From Dehalococcoidia bacterium (GTDB lineage: Bacteria > Chloroflexota > Dehalococcoidia > Dehalococcoidales > DAOWLH01): a stretch of DNA of 8,909 bases. Below are positions 1-6,281 of the stretch, in pieces (the first letter of the stretch is position 1; every line of letters begins with the position of its first letter). The notes under the pieces were generated by a model that ran no database searches, was not told the origin of the DNA, and saw nothing but the letters and a program-made list of their open reading frames with translations. The stretch is taken from contig DAOWDO010000066.1 in NCBI GenBank assembly GCA_030638985.1, forward strand, positions 1 to 8,909. Reading direction: 5' to 3'. Position numbers and translations under genes: made by a program.

Positions 1-17
1 CCGTGCATCATCTATTT

Positions 18-992
18 CTAATGATGAAGATCTACCATATCAACTTCCTCCATTATATGGTCTCTTTTGTCCATAATGCTATCGTGTTTGCCCGAGCCCC
101 AGATGCGGGCAAACTTCAACCCGGCGGCAAAGTCCTTGTGGACGGTGGCGGCTGCTTCCTGAAGAGTGCTGCCCCGGGGCAGCACGACGGGGTCGGCCAG
201 GTCTGCTTTCTGACCGGGCGCCTTGGTGTATACCCGGATGATATCCAGCATCTGGTATATTTTGAGCTTGAGCTCACCGAGCCCGGTACCTTCCCTGGCC
301 GAAATTGCCACCGGCGGGCGTCCCTGGCAGCAGTCCAGCAGAGCCTGGCGGTTCCCGCCGTTATCCAGGTCAATCTTATTGCCAACTATTAATGCCTTTT
401 TACGCCAGGCAACAGCCTCTGTTTCGGCATCCGCCTCTTCGCCGTCGAGCAATACCTTCATTTGCTCCAGCTGCTCTTTGATTTGGGCAATCTGGGCCAG
501 CGGGTCGTGGCTTAAGTCCACCATCACCAGCAGGGCATCCGCCCGCCTCAGCATCGGCGGCAGCCACCACTGGATTGTCTGGGGTGCCAGAGGTGGGGTG
601 TCAATCAGCTGAATCTTGATGTCCTCGAACTCCATCATGCCGGGCAGAGCCTGGTGTGTCGTCAGTGGATAATCGGCTACGGCGGGTGAGGCATTGGTCA
701 TACTGGCCACAAGCTGTGACTTACCTGAATTGGGAAGTCCAACTACGGCTATCTGGGCGGCACCCTCCTTCTCAATCGCCATTGATGCCCGCTGGGTTCC
801 AGACTTCTTTCCCAGTTGCTGGTTCAGCTTGGCCATGCGGCTCCTCAGCTCGGCGCGCAGGTGGTCGGTTCCCTTATGTTTAGGCATGATGGCCAGCATC
901 TCTTCCAGGGCGGCCATCTTCTCCGCCGCGCCTTTAGCCTGGCGGAAGCTCCTCTCGGCTTCAAAATATTGCGGCGGCAGGTTGGCCGGAAT
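18..992 (-). CDS. DRG/OBG-like GTPase with C-terminal TGS domain (324 aa, probable ATT start)
   Basis: This is a predicted cytoplasmic P-loop GTPase; such TGS proteins are generally ribosome- or RNA-associated, but the exact role of this one is unknown. Numbered from the ATT at 992, the N-terminus IPANLPPQYFEAE matches the usual MPANLxPQY opening of the family. A helical region with MPKHKGT follows. The P-loop GLPNSGKS is at about 85-92, the G3 motif DTPP at 131-134 (Pro replaces the usual Gly, which I believe is normal for this family), NKID at 205-208 and a G5-like SAREGTG near 231. A TGS domain (VYTKAPGQ to the VDLHH end) spans about 253-320. The first in-frame ATG is at 917 and would remove 25 conserved-looking residues. 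An in-frame TAA lies just upstream at about 1009 and no ATG, GTG or TTG lies between. AAGGAG (1003-1008) sits 10 nt before the ATT. It lies 1 nt after uvrC, so it is probably co-transcribed and translationally coupled. Function class is secure; the start is inferred. Confidence 0.88.
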   Translation of the reverse strand: MPANLPPQYFEAERSFRQAKGAAEKMAALEEMLAIMPKHKGTDHLRAELRSRMAKLNQQLGKKSGTQRASMAIEKEGAAQIAVVGLPNSGKSQLVASMTNASPAVADYPLTTHQALPGMMEFEDIKIQLIDTPPLAPQTIQWWLPPMLRRADALLVMVDLSHDPLAQIAQIKEQLEQMKVLLDGEEADAETEAVAWRKKALIVGNKIDLDNGGNRQALLDCCQGRPPVAISAREGTGLGELKLKIYQMLDIIRVYTKAPGQKADLADPVVLPRGSTLQEAAATVHKDFAAGLKFARIWGSGKHDSIMDKRDHIMEEVDMVDLHH

Positions 993-993
993 C

Positions 994-2805
994 TTAAAGG
1001 CACTCCTTTACTTTTTGTGCCAGGTTATGGTTCATCCCCCTGGTGGCGGCAAGTTCAGCTATGGAAGCGTCTCTGATGGCTTGAACCGAGCCGAACTGTC
1101 TTAACAGGTGGCGTTTGCGCTTGGCTCCAATGCCGGGTACGTCATCGAGGGCGGAGCCAAAGGTCTGTTTCTGTCTCAGACGGTGGTGGTAGCCCAGGGC
1201 AAAGCGGTGTGCCTCGTCCCTGAGGCGCTGCAGCAGTTGAAGCCCGGGGGAACTCCGGGGCAGGCTGATTGCCGTTTTCTTTTGCGGGGTGAAGAGCTCT
1301 TCCCTTTCTTTGGCCAGGCTGGCGACGGGCACCCGGTCAGCGCCGATGGCCTGCATCGCTTCAAGAACTGCATTCAACTGTCCACGGCCGCCATCAATGA
1401 GGACGAGGTCTGGCAGCGTTGACCAGCTATTTAAATCCTCTTTGCCCTCCCGGTGCCTGAAGCGGCGTTGGATTACCTCCTGGAGCATGGCGTAGTCATC
1501 GGCGGCGGGCACTGTTTTGATTCGGAAACGCCGGTAGTCGGCCGGCTGAGGCTGCCCCCGTTCAAAGACGACCATGCTGCCTGCGGCCGCCTTCCCCTGA
1601 ATGTTTGAGATGTCGTAGCCCTCCATTCGTAACGGTAGGCGGGGCAGGTCTAGCTCTCTTTTTACCTCATCAAGGGCGGCCTCAAGTGTCGCCGGTGCTG
1701 CCAGTCGCCTGGCCACCAGCTGTTCCATACTTTGCGCCGCATTCTCGGCGACGGTATCCACCAGCCCTTTTTTATTTCCCCGGAGGGGAGCTTGAATCTG
1801 GACTCTGCCGCCCCGTTTGCCCAGCAGCCAGCGCTCGATAGTAGCCTTCTCTGTTACCGGGTGCTGGAGCAATATTAGCGCCGGGATATAGCTGGCGGAG
1901 TTGTAGAAGTGCTTGACGAAGCTGGTCATGATTTGCTCCGGCTCTTCGTAGCGGGTGCCCTGGAGAGTAAAGCTCTCCCTGCTGATCAGCTTGCCTCCGC
2001 GAATGAAGAAGACCTGGGTATAGGCCTGGTCCTTGTCTTGGGCGAAGGCGATGACATCCTGGTTGCCCCGCACTGTGGTCGCCATCCGTTGCCACCTGAC
2101 CACTTCCCTGACCGCTTCGATCTGGTCCCTGAGACGGGCGGCTTTTTCATAATCCATCACCTTGGCCGCCCTGTTCATGCTGACCTCAAGCTGCCGCATT
2201 ACCCTCTCCCGCTTGCCCTCAAGGAAGAGGATGAGCTGTTTTATCGTCTCAAGGTATTCCTTTCTGGTGATGGCTCCGATGCAGGGCCCGGAGCAGTTAT
2301 GCAGGTCATACTCAAGGCAGGGGCGTGACATGGGTTTGCTGAGGTTCCTGGAGCAGGGGCGGAAGGGGAAGGCGTCCTTGATTGCCTTGAGTGCCCGGCG
2401 GATGGAACTGGCCCTGGCGAAAGGGCCGAAGTAGCGACTGCCGTCGTTCTCCAGTCGACGGGTAATCTGCACCCTCGGCCAGTCTTCGTTAAGGTCTATC
2501 TTGAGGTAGGGGAAGGTCTTATCATCCTTGAGGCGTACGTTATAACGGGGGTGGTGCCTCTTTATCAGGTTAAGCTCAAGGACGAGCGCTTCCTCCTCGG
2601 AGCCGGTTATGAAGAAGTCGATATCAGCCACCCGGGCTACCATGCGCTGCATCTTTTCCTCCAGCTTGCCGCTATTGCTAAAATAAGACCTCACCCGGTT
2701 TCGCAGATTGGCCGCCTTGCCGACGTAGAGTATGCTGCCACCGGCGTCTTTCATGAGATAGACACCGGGCTTGGATGGCATCTGTCTTGCCTGTTCCAGA
2801 ACCAT
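994..2805 (-). CDS. uvrC: Excinuclease ABC subunit C (UvrC)
   Basis: This is the dual-incision nuclease subunit of UvrABC nucleotide excision repair, acting on damaged DNA with UvrB. Its 603 residues fit the family (about 600). An N-terminal GIY-YIG nuclease domain (about 12-95) shows GVY 14-16, YVG 27-29, R37 and E77. The four cysteines C151, C163, C171 and C175 match the UvrC cysteine cluster that has been linked to an Fe-S site. A UVR (UvrB-binding) motif lies at about 200-235 (DYEKAARLRDQI). The C-terminal RNase H-like nuclease domain carries YDISN, LVLIDGG and DEAHRFA, and a helix-hairpin-helix tail carries VPGIGAKRKRHLL. I chose ATG 2805 because GGGGGAGGAG lies directly upstream and VLEQARQMPSKPGVYLM is a normal UvrC opening; starts at 2826 and 2832 are possible but lack that site. 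It is first in a two-gene minus-strand unit with the TGS GTPase. No damage or truncation is seen. Confidence 0.97.
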   Translation of the reverse strand: MVLEQARQMPSKPGVYLMKDAGGSILYVGKAANLRNRVRSYFSNSGKLEEKMQRMVARVADIDFFITGSEEEALVLELNLIKRHHPRYNVRLKDDKTFPYLKIDLNEDWPRVQITRRLENDGSRYFGPFARASSIRRALKAIKDAFPFRPCSRNLSKPMSRPCLEYDLHNCSGPCIGAITRKEYLETIKQLILFLEGKRERVMRQLEVSMNRAAKVMDYEKAARLRDQIEAVREVVRWQRMATTVRGNQDVIAFAQDKDQAYTQVFFIRGGKLISRESFTLQGTRYEEPEQIMTSFVKHFYNSASYIPALILLQHPVTEKATIERWLLGKRGGRVQIQAPLRGNKKGLVDTVAENAAQSMEQLVARRLAAPATLEAALDEVKRELDLPRLPLRMEGYDISNIQGKAAAGSMVVFERGQPQPADYRRFRIKTVPAADDYAMLQEVIQRRFRHREGKEDLNSWSTLPDLVLIDGGRGQLNAVLEAMQAIGADRVPVASLAKEREELFTPQKKTAISLPRSSPGLQLLQRLRDEAHRFALGYHHRLRQKQTFGSALDDVPGIGAKRKRHLLRQFGSVQAIRDASIAELAATRGMNHNLAQKVKECL

Positions 2806-2823
2806 CTTACTCCTCCCCCACAC

Positions 2824-2861
2824 CATAACCATATTTTAACATAGCCACCACACTGGACAAA
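2824..2861 (-). promoter_or_regulatory. Possible uvrC promoter
   Basis: On the minus strand upstream of uvrC, TTGTCC followed after 16 nt by TAAAAT forms a tolerable sigma-70-like pair, about 30 nt before the uvrC start codon. The -10 lies within TATGTTAAAATA (2832-2843), a 12-mer that also occurs exactly in front of the Xer gene. The -35 match is weak, so this is a suggestion only. Confidence 0.35.
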
Positions 2862-2867
2862 GCTGGT

Positions 2868-2896
2868 TTGAAAAATGGCCGGTGAAGTGATAGGGT
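2868..2896 (+). promoter_or_regulatory. Possible promoter of the SAM methyltransferase
   Basis: TTGAAA (2868-2873) and TAGGGT (2891-2896) are separated by 17 nt and lie 36 nt before the methyltransferase ATG, in the 127-nt gap between divergent start codons. The -10 is a poor match to TATAAT, so confidence is low. No clear ribosome binding site precedes the ATG at 2933. Confidence 0.3.
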
Positions 2897-2932
2897 GTCA
2901 ATGTGTCCTAGCCTGGTCACCTATCGTTAGAG

Positions 2933-3466
2933 ATGAAGCAGACATGTAGCCGTAGAAGCGGTTTCCGTCCGGCGCGGTTTCTGGCGGATAATATTGCCCT
3001 GTTACCCCTGGGGCGCATCCTTGATGTGGCTATGGGTAATGGCCGTGAAGCCGTCTATCTGGCCCAGAGGGGCTTTGAGGTGGAGGGCGTTGATATATCG
3101 GCCAAGCGGGTAGATAATGCCCTGGAGCTGGCACAGCAGGCGGGAGTCACCATCAGGGCTGAGGTCGCCGATTTAGAGGGTAGTTACCGCATCAGGCGGG
3201 GCGCCTATGATGTCATCATCTGCTTCAGATATCTCTACCGCCCCTTGATACCGCAGATTAGAGATGGTCTGCGGCCGGGTGGTATAGTTGTCTATGAGAC
3301 CTACCTCATTGACCAGGCCCGGTGGGGCAAGCCCCAGGACCCGGAACACCTGCTGCGGCACAACGAGCTTCTTGACATGTTTCGTAATTTTCGCTGTCTT
3401 CGCTACCGCGAAGGCATTATCTCCGATAAGAAGGCAATGGCCGGCATCGTAGCCGAAAAGGTATGA
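2933..3466 (+). CDS. Class I SAM-dependent methyltransferase, TehB/UbiE-like
   Basis: This is a 177-residue cytoplasmic Rossmann-fold methyltransferase of unknown substrate. Motif I is ILDVAMGNGREAVYLA at 29-44. The acidic ribose-binding end of strand 2 is VEGVDIS at 50-56. ADLEG at 79-83 fits the adenine-contact loop, and YDVIICF at 92-98 fits strand 4. A conserved-looking block VVYETYLIDQ (119-128) and a C-terminal NELLDMF / RCLRYREGI section resemble small TehB-like methyltransferases often annotated as tellurite-resistance or generic methyltransferases. The start at 2933 is the only ATG after an in-frame TAG at about 2909; it lacks a good Shine-Dalgarno, so the true start is less certain than the frame. 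The stop overlaps (ATGA) the start of a Cys-rich micro-ORF, which suggests the two are translated together. Substrate cannot be deduced from sequence. Confidence 0.82.
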   Translation: MKQTCSRRSGFRPARFLADNIALLPLGRILDVAMGNGREAVYLAQRGFEVEGVDISAKRVDNALELAQQAGVTIRAEVADLEGSYRIRRGAYDVIICFRYLYRPLIPQIRDGLRPGGIVVYETYLIDQARWGKPQDPEHLLRHNELLDMFRNFRCLRYREGIISDKKAMAGIVAEKV

Positions 3467-3555
3467 TAATAGTAGAAAACAAGGAGACAGGTGGCTGCTG
3501 CTGCCCGGTAGAGACCAAGCCGGAAGTGGAGAAGGACTGGCTATTGGGGTGCTGA
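3463..3555 (+). CDS. Hypothetical 30-residue cysteine-rich peptide, coupled to the methyltransferase
   Basis: This micro-ORF starts at an ATG that shares ATGA with the methyltransferase stop and ends in TGA 10 nt before the tail of the convergent Ala-rich gene. It reads MIIVENKETGGCCCPVE and then a charged stretch ending WLLGC. Four cysteines in 30 residues, three of them consecutive, could bind a soft metal or undergo thiol chemistry; that is inference. Support for coding is the exact start/stop overlap and the open frame filling the gap. Against it are the small size, no independent Shine-Dalgarno at the right distance, and no family that I recognise. It may instead be a chance reading of 3' untranslated sequence. 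Confidence 0.4.
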   Translation: MIIVENKETGGCCCPVETKPEVEKDWLLGC

Positions 3556-3573
3556 TAAACAGCCTTATTTATC
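3554..3573. repeat. Short inverted repeat at the convergent gene ends
   Basis: GATAAA (3554-3559) and TTTATC (3568-3573) are perfect 6-bp arms around an 8-nt loop, placed exactly where the plus-strand micro-ORF and the minus-strand Ala-rich gene end. It could form a weak hairpin for either transcript. It is AT-rich and lacks a following T-run on either strand, so a functional terminator is doubtful. Confidence 0.25.
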
Positions 3574-4194
3574 GGCGTCAGCTTCGGGGGGCCTTGAAGC
3601 CTCGGCAAGAGCATTGATGTGCTTCCTGGTCTCTTCGGCCTTGAGCATTATTTGCTCCGCTAGTTGCTGGGCTGTCTGAGCTGCCTCTCTGGCAGCGGCA
3701 ACGGAGAATGAGGCCAGTGATGCAATTTCAGCGGCGGCCCGGGCTGCCCGGCTGGCGGCCAGTTCCCCGGCCTGGCGGACCTCGTCGGCCTTGCGGCTAG
3801 CTTCTTCGGATAGCTTTCTAAATACCTCGATGGCTTCTCTGGCCTGCCTATCAGCTACATCGGCTTTACCAGCTGCTTTCTCCGAGGCGTCAGTGGCCGC
3901 CCTGGCTGTTTTCTCGGCCCTGGCGGCAGCTTTGGTGGCCGCCTGTGTAGCCACTTCGGCCGCCTTCTCTCCGGCCTTCCTGGCCTCTACCGCCCTTTTG
4001 CTGGCCTCGTCGGCGGCACCGGTGGCTTCCCTGGCTGCTTCCCCGGAGGCTATGGCTGACTCTTCAGCTCTTCGGGCAGCTTCGGCGGCAGCGGTGATGT
4101 TGCCCTCCATCTCGTCGAGGATCAGGGGCAGGGGTTTGGTCAGTATCTTGGCCCGCTTGTAATCTGCCTGCGGAGTGGCATTTATATCAACCAT
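3565..4194 (-). CDS. Alanine-rich coiled-coil protein of unknown function
   Basis: This 209-residue protein has no recognised enzymatic domain, signal peptide or membrane segment. A short leader (1-30, with KILTKPLPLILDEME) precedes about 165 residues of almost uninterrupted Ala/Glu/Lys/Arg helix (about 31-198) and a charged tail (RPPEADADK). Written in sevens from AAEAARR, small residues recur at two positions per heptad for more than ten turns, as in an Ala-coil. The pattern becomes more hydrophobic near IASLASFSVAAA. Phasin-like, LEA-like or cytoskeletal/scaffold roles are all conceivable but unproven. The start ATG at 4194 has AAGGA upstream at suitable spacing. A strong promoter precedes it, so it is probably transcribed alone. 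Low-complexity sequence makes homology calls unreliable. The frame is well supported because it is open throughout and Ala codons vary; an open frame on the other strand is a by-product of GC-rich Ala codons. Confidence 0.8.
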   Translation of the reverse strand: MVDINATPQADYKRAKILTKPLPLILDEMEGNITAAAEAARRAEESAIASGEAAREATGAADEASKRAVEARKAGEKAAEVATQAATKAAARAEKTARAATDASEKAAGKADVADRQAREAIEVFRKLSEEASRKADEVRQAGELAASRAARAAAEIASLASFSVAAAREAAQTAQQLAEQIMLKAEETRKHINALAEASRPPEADADK

Positions 4195-4235
4195 CTTTAA
4201 TCCTTATAAAAAAGAGACCTAGCCGATTTATCCAT

Positions 4236-4264
4236 ATAATATAGCTATCAAGTTAGATAGTCAA
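4236..4264 (-). promoter_or_regulatory. Strong sigma-70-like promoter of the Ala-rich gene
   Basis: Read on the minus strand, TTGACT (4259-4264) and TATTAT (4236-4241) are separated by exactly 17 nt, and the -10 ends 41 nt before the ATG at 4194. This is the best consensus match in the left half of the window. The spacer holds an inverted repeat, CTATC-aagtta-GATAG (4245-4260), which partly overlaps the -35 and could be an operator. Confidence 0.65.
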
Positions 4265-4313
4265 TATAACTAAATTCCTATTTCGCCTGTTGTGTCTTAT
4301 TTTTTTTCTTCAG

Positions 4314-4326
4314 TTATGTTAAAATA
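4314..4326 (+). promoter_or_regulatory. Probable -10 region of the Xer gene; XerD half-site-like sequence
   Basis: TTATGTTAAAATA lies 31 nt before the GTG start of the recombinase. It contains a usable -10 (TATGTT or TAAAAT), but the sequence upstream is a T-rich run with no good -35. Its core TATGTTAAAATA is repeated exactly before uvrC on the minus strand. It also resembles the XerD arm of classical dif sites (TTATGTTAAAT in E. coli), but no XerC arm is adjacent. A promoter role is more likely than a recombination site. Confidence 0.4.
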
Positions 4327-4357
4327 GGCTGCGACTATCTAGCGGTAAGGAGGGTCG

Positions 4358-5275
4358 GTGAAAGAGGACGTAAATAGCTTTCTAAACTACCTTGCTGTTG
4401 AGAAGGGCTTTGCCGTAAACACGATAGATGCCTACCGCAACGACCTCTACCAGCTGGCCGACTTTACCGAGCAGGGGGCGAACCAGCGGGGGGTAGTGCC
4501 GCTATGGACCAATTTCAGCCGCCAGGAAATGTTGAGCTACCTGCTTAATCTCAAGGAGAGAAACTATGCCGCCACTACCCAGGCCCGCAAGGTGGCGGCA
4601 GCCAAATCCTTTTTCGGGTTTATGCTGGCTGAAGGCAAGATAAAAGGCAACCCGACGGAGAATATAGACTCGCCCAAAGTAGGCAAGCCGCTTCCTGATG
4701 CTATCTCCTTCGGCCAGGTGCGCCGGTTGATTGACCAGCCGGCCAAGCAGTCAGCACCGGAAGCCAAGAGAGACCGGGCCATGCTGGAGCTTTTATATGC
4801 CAGTGGTATGAGGGTCAGCGAGCTGGTGTCCTTGAATCTGGGTGATGTCAATACCGGTGACAACTATGTACGCTGTTTTGGCAAGGGTAACAAGGAGCGC
4901 CTGGTTCCTATTTACCCCCAGGCAGCTCAGGTGGTGGAGGAATATGTTACCCAGGTTCGGCCTCGCTTTGTCCGCAGTGATGCCGAGCAGGCCCTGTTTC
5001 TCAACCAGCGCGGTGACCGGCTGACACGGCAGGGATTGTGGCAGATACTGAAGGCGTATGCCAAGGAGGCTGGTCTGGATAAGCAGGTTACCCCGCATAC
5101 TCTAAGACACAGCTTCGCCACGCATATGCTGAGCGGTGGCGCTGATTTGAGGTCGGTTCAGGAACTGCTGGGCCACGCCAACATCTCGACGACGCAGATA
5201 TATACCCATCTTACCTCAGAGCACATACGGCGTACCTATGATAGGGCTCACCCCAGAGCCAGGCATGAGGGATAG
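4358..5275 (+). CDS. xerD: Tyrosine site-specific recombinase, XerC/XerD family
   Basis: This is a 305-residue recombinase, close to the usual Xer length of about 300. Xer proteins resolve chromosome dimers at dif during division. The N-terminal SAM-like core-binding domain (about 1-100) has the typical FLNYLAVEKGFAVNTIDAYRNDL opening. The catalytic domain (about 115-300) keeps every active-site residue: R152 (GMRVSEL), K176 (GKGNKER), H247 and R250 (HTLRH), H273 (LGHANISTTQIY) and the nucleophile Y282 (IYTH). The GTG start at 4358 is favoured by TAAGGAGGG at 4346-4354. Between XerC and XerD the sequence alone does not decide; it could be the single Xer of this genome. No adjacent phage, integron or transposon genes are seen, which favours the housekeeping role. 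It likely heads an operon with the tail-anchored protein and pcm. The symbol is a best guess within the family. Confidence 0.93.
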   Translation: MKEDVNSFLNYLAVEKGFAVNTIDAYRNDLYQLADFTEQGANQRGVVPLWTNFSRQEMLSYLLNLKERNYAATTQARKVAAAKSFFGFMLAEGKIKGNPTENIDSPKVGKPLPDAISFGQVRRLIDQPAKQSAPEAKRDRAMLELLYASGMRVSELVSLNLGDVNTGDNYVRCFGKGNKERLVPIYPQAAQVVEEYVTQVRPRFVRSDAEQALFLNQRGDRLTRQGLWQILKAYAKEAGLDKQVTPHTLRHSFATHMLSGGADLRSVQELLGHANISTTQIYTHLTSEHIRRTYDRAHPRARHEG

Positions 5276-5302
5276 CCCAAACAAAACTGCGGGAGGAGCT
5301 TG

Positions 5303-5581
5303 ATGTCTGGTAAGGCAAAGCGACATCGAGGGAAGCAACAGCTACCGGGTAAAAAAAAGAAGAGCCGGTATGGCCGCCAGGTTATAGCCAGCCAGCCGAA
5401 GGCGGCGACTCCTGTTGACAAACCGGCCGCTCCCTCTGAAGTGGTGGCATCTCCAGCAGCACCGGGTCCGGCACCAGTTGTAGTTAGGAATCCGGGATTG
5501 CCCGTTGAGCTGCGGAGGGTTGGGATTCTGTCCGGGATGGCACTGGCTACCCTGATAACACTGGCACTGTTGCTGGACTAA
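5303..5581 (+). CDS. Small basic, proline/alanine-rich protein with C-terminal membrane anchor
   Basis: This is a 92-residue protein of unknown function. The first 25 residues are strongly basic (KAKRHRGKQ, GKKKKSRYGR), and a flexible Pro/Ala/Val-rich linker covers about 30-68. A single hydrophobic helix (VGILSGMALATLITLALLL) fills the last 20 residues, so it is probably tail-anchored with a positively charged cytoplasmic head. I chose the ATG at 5303 because GGGAGGAG ends 4 nt before it; a TTG at 5300 is directly in frame. It lies 27 nt after the Xer gene and 18 nt before pcm, so the three are likely one transcript. An A8 run (5351-5358) inside the Lys codons is a slippage-prone spot. The composition alone does not identify a family. 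Confidence 0.75.
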   Translation: MSGKAKRHRGKQQLPGKKKKSRYGRQVIASQPKAATPVDKPAAPSEVVASPAAPGPAPVVVRNPGLPVELRRVGILSGMALATLITLALLLD

Positions 5582-5599
5582 GCTGCCGCGGTGGGTCCG

Positions 5600-6238
5600 A
5601 TGAACTTTGAAGCCGACAGAGCCAGGTTAATCGAGCACCTGAGCAATCATATCGGGGACGAGCGGGTCTTGACTGCCATGTCCCGGGTACCCCGTGAGTT
5701 CTTTGTACCTCCCGGGGAGCAGAACCTGGCCTATGAAGATATACCGCTGCCCATCGGCCTGGGCCAGACAATATCTCAACCATTCATCATCGCCCTGATG
5801 ACGGCCTCTCTGGAGCTTACCGGTAAGGAGAAGGTTCTGGAGGTAGGCACCGGCAGTGGCTACCAGACAGCTATACTGGCTGAACTGGTGCAGCAGGTGA
5901 TTACTGTCGAGCGCTTGCCGGAGCTGTTAGAAGCGGCCAGGAAGAGACTGGATAATCTGGGATACAGTAATGTTACCTTTCACCATGCCGGCCCCACCCT
6001 GGGCTGGCCAGGTGAGGCTCCCTATGATGACATACTGGTTACCGCCGGTGCCCCCAGGGTGCCGGATAGCCTGGTATCGCAACTGGCTGTCGGCGGCCGG
6101 CTGGTAATACCGGTTGGCTCTCGCTACGAGCAGGAACTGTACAAAGTCACCAGAGGACAGGAAAGCAACACCATTCACAGCCTGGGTGGCTGTCGTTTTG
6201 TCTCGCTGATTGGTGGGGATGCCTGGGAGGAGGAATAG
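5600..6238 (+). CDS. pcm: Protein-L-isoaspartate O-methyltransferase (PIMT)
   Basis: This enzyme methylates L-isoaspartyl residues in aged proteins using SAM, starting their repair to aspartate in the cytoplasm. Its 212 residues match the family (about 208-215). The N-terminal segment VLTAMSRVPREFFVP and YEDIPLPIGLGQTISQP (46-61, with the conserved TISQP serine S59) is diagnostic. Motif I is VLEVGTGSGYQTAILAEL (79-96), VERLPEL follows, and APYDDILVTAGAP then GGRLVIPVG (165-173) complete the fold. Where many PIMTs have GDG before the GW pair, this one has HHAGPTLGW (128-136), a local divergence that I would not call inactivating. I chose ATG 5600 over the in-frame GTG at 5591 because only the ATG has a purine-rich GGTGGG upstream and NFEADRARLIEHL fits the usual N-terminus. 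It is the third gene after xer and the tail-anchored protein. Confidence 0.94.
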   Translation: MNFEADRARLIEHLSNHIGDERVLTAMSRVPREFFVPPGEQNLAYEDIPLPIGLGQTISQPFIIALMTASLELTGKEKVLEVGTGSGYQTAILAELVQQVITVERLPELLEAARKRLDNLGYSNVTFHHAGPTLGWPGEAPYDDILVTAGAPRVPDSLVSQLAVGGRLVIPVGSRYEQELYKVTRGQESNTIHSLGGCRFVSLIGGDAWEEE

Positions 6239-6281
6239 CGGTTAGTTATAGTGCCCTATTATTATCTGGAAGGATGAAGAT

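Noticed and set aside
3..883. Plus-strand open frames opposite the TGS GTPase
   Set aside because: They mirror a gene with clear GTPase and TGS motifs; their translations show no domain and none has a convincing ribosome binding site.
1108..2844. Plus-strand open frames opposite uvrC
   Set aside because: UvrC is intact over the whole stretch with all motifs, so these are antisense shadows.
3680..4105. 11-residue LEA-type repeats in the Ala-rich protein
   Set aside because: The Ala pattern aligns better in sevens than in elevens and no LEA consensus repeat could be traced.
3791..4162. 123-codon plus-strand frame opposite the Ala-rich gene
   Set aside because: Ala-rich GC-rich codons generate long open frames on the other strand; the minus-strand frame has the promoter, ribosome binding site and heptad pattern.
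4299..4309. T-rich run upstream of xer as a terminator
   Set aside because: No stable GC-rich hairpin precedes the T-run on the plus strand and no gene ends there.
4290..4326. Complete dif site upstream of xer
   Set aside because: Only a XerD-like arm is present; the sequence before it is a T-rich run with no XerC-like arm.
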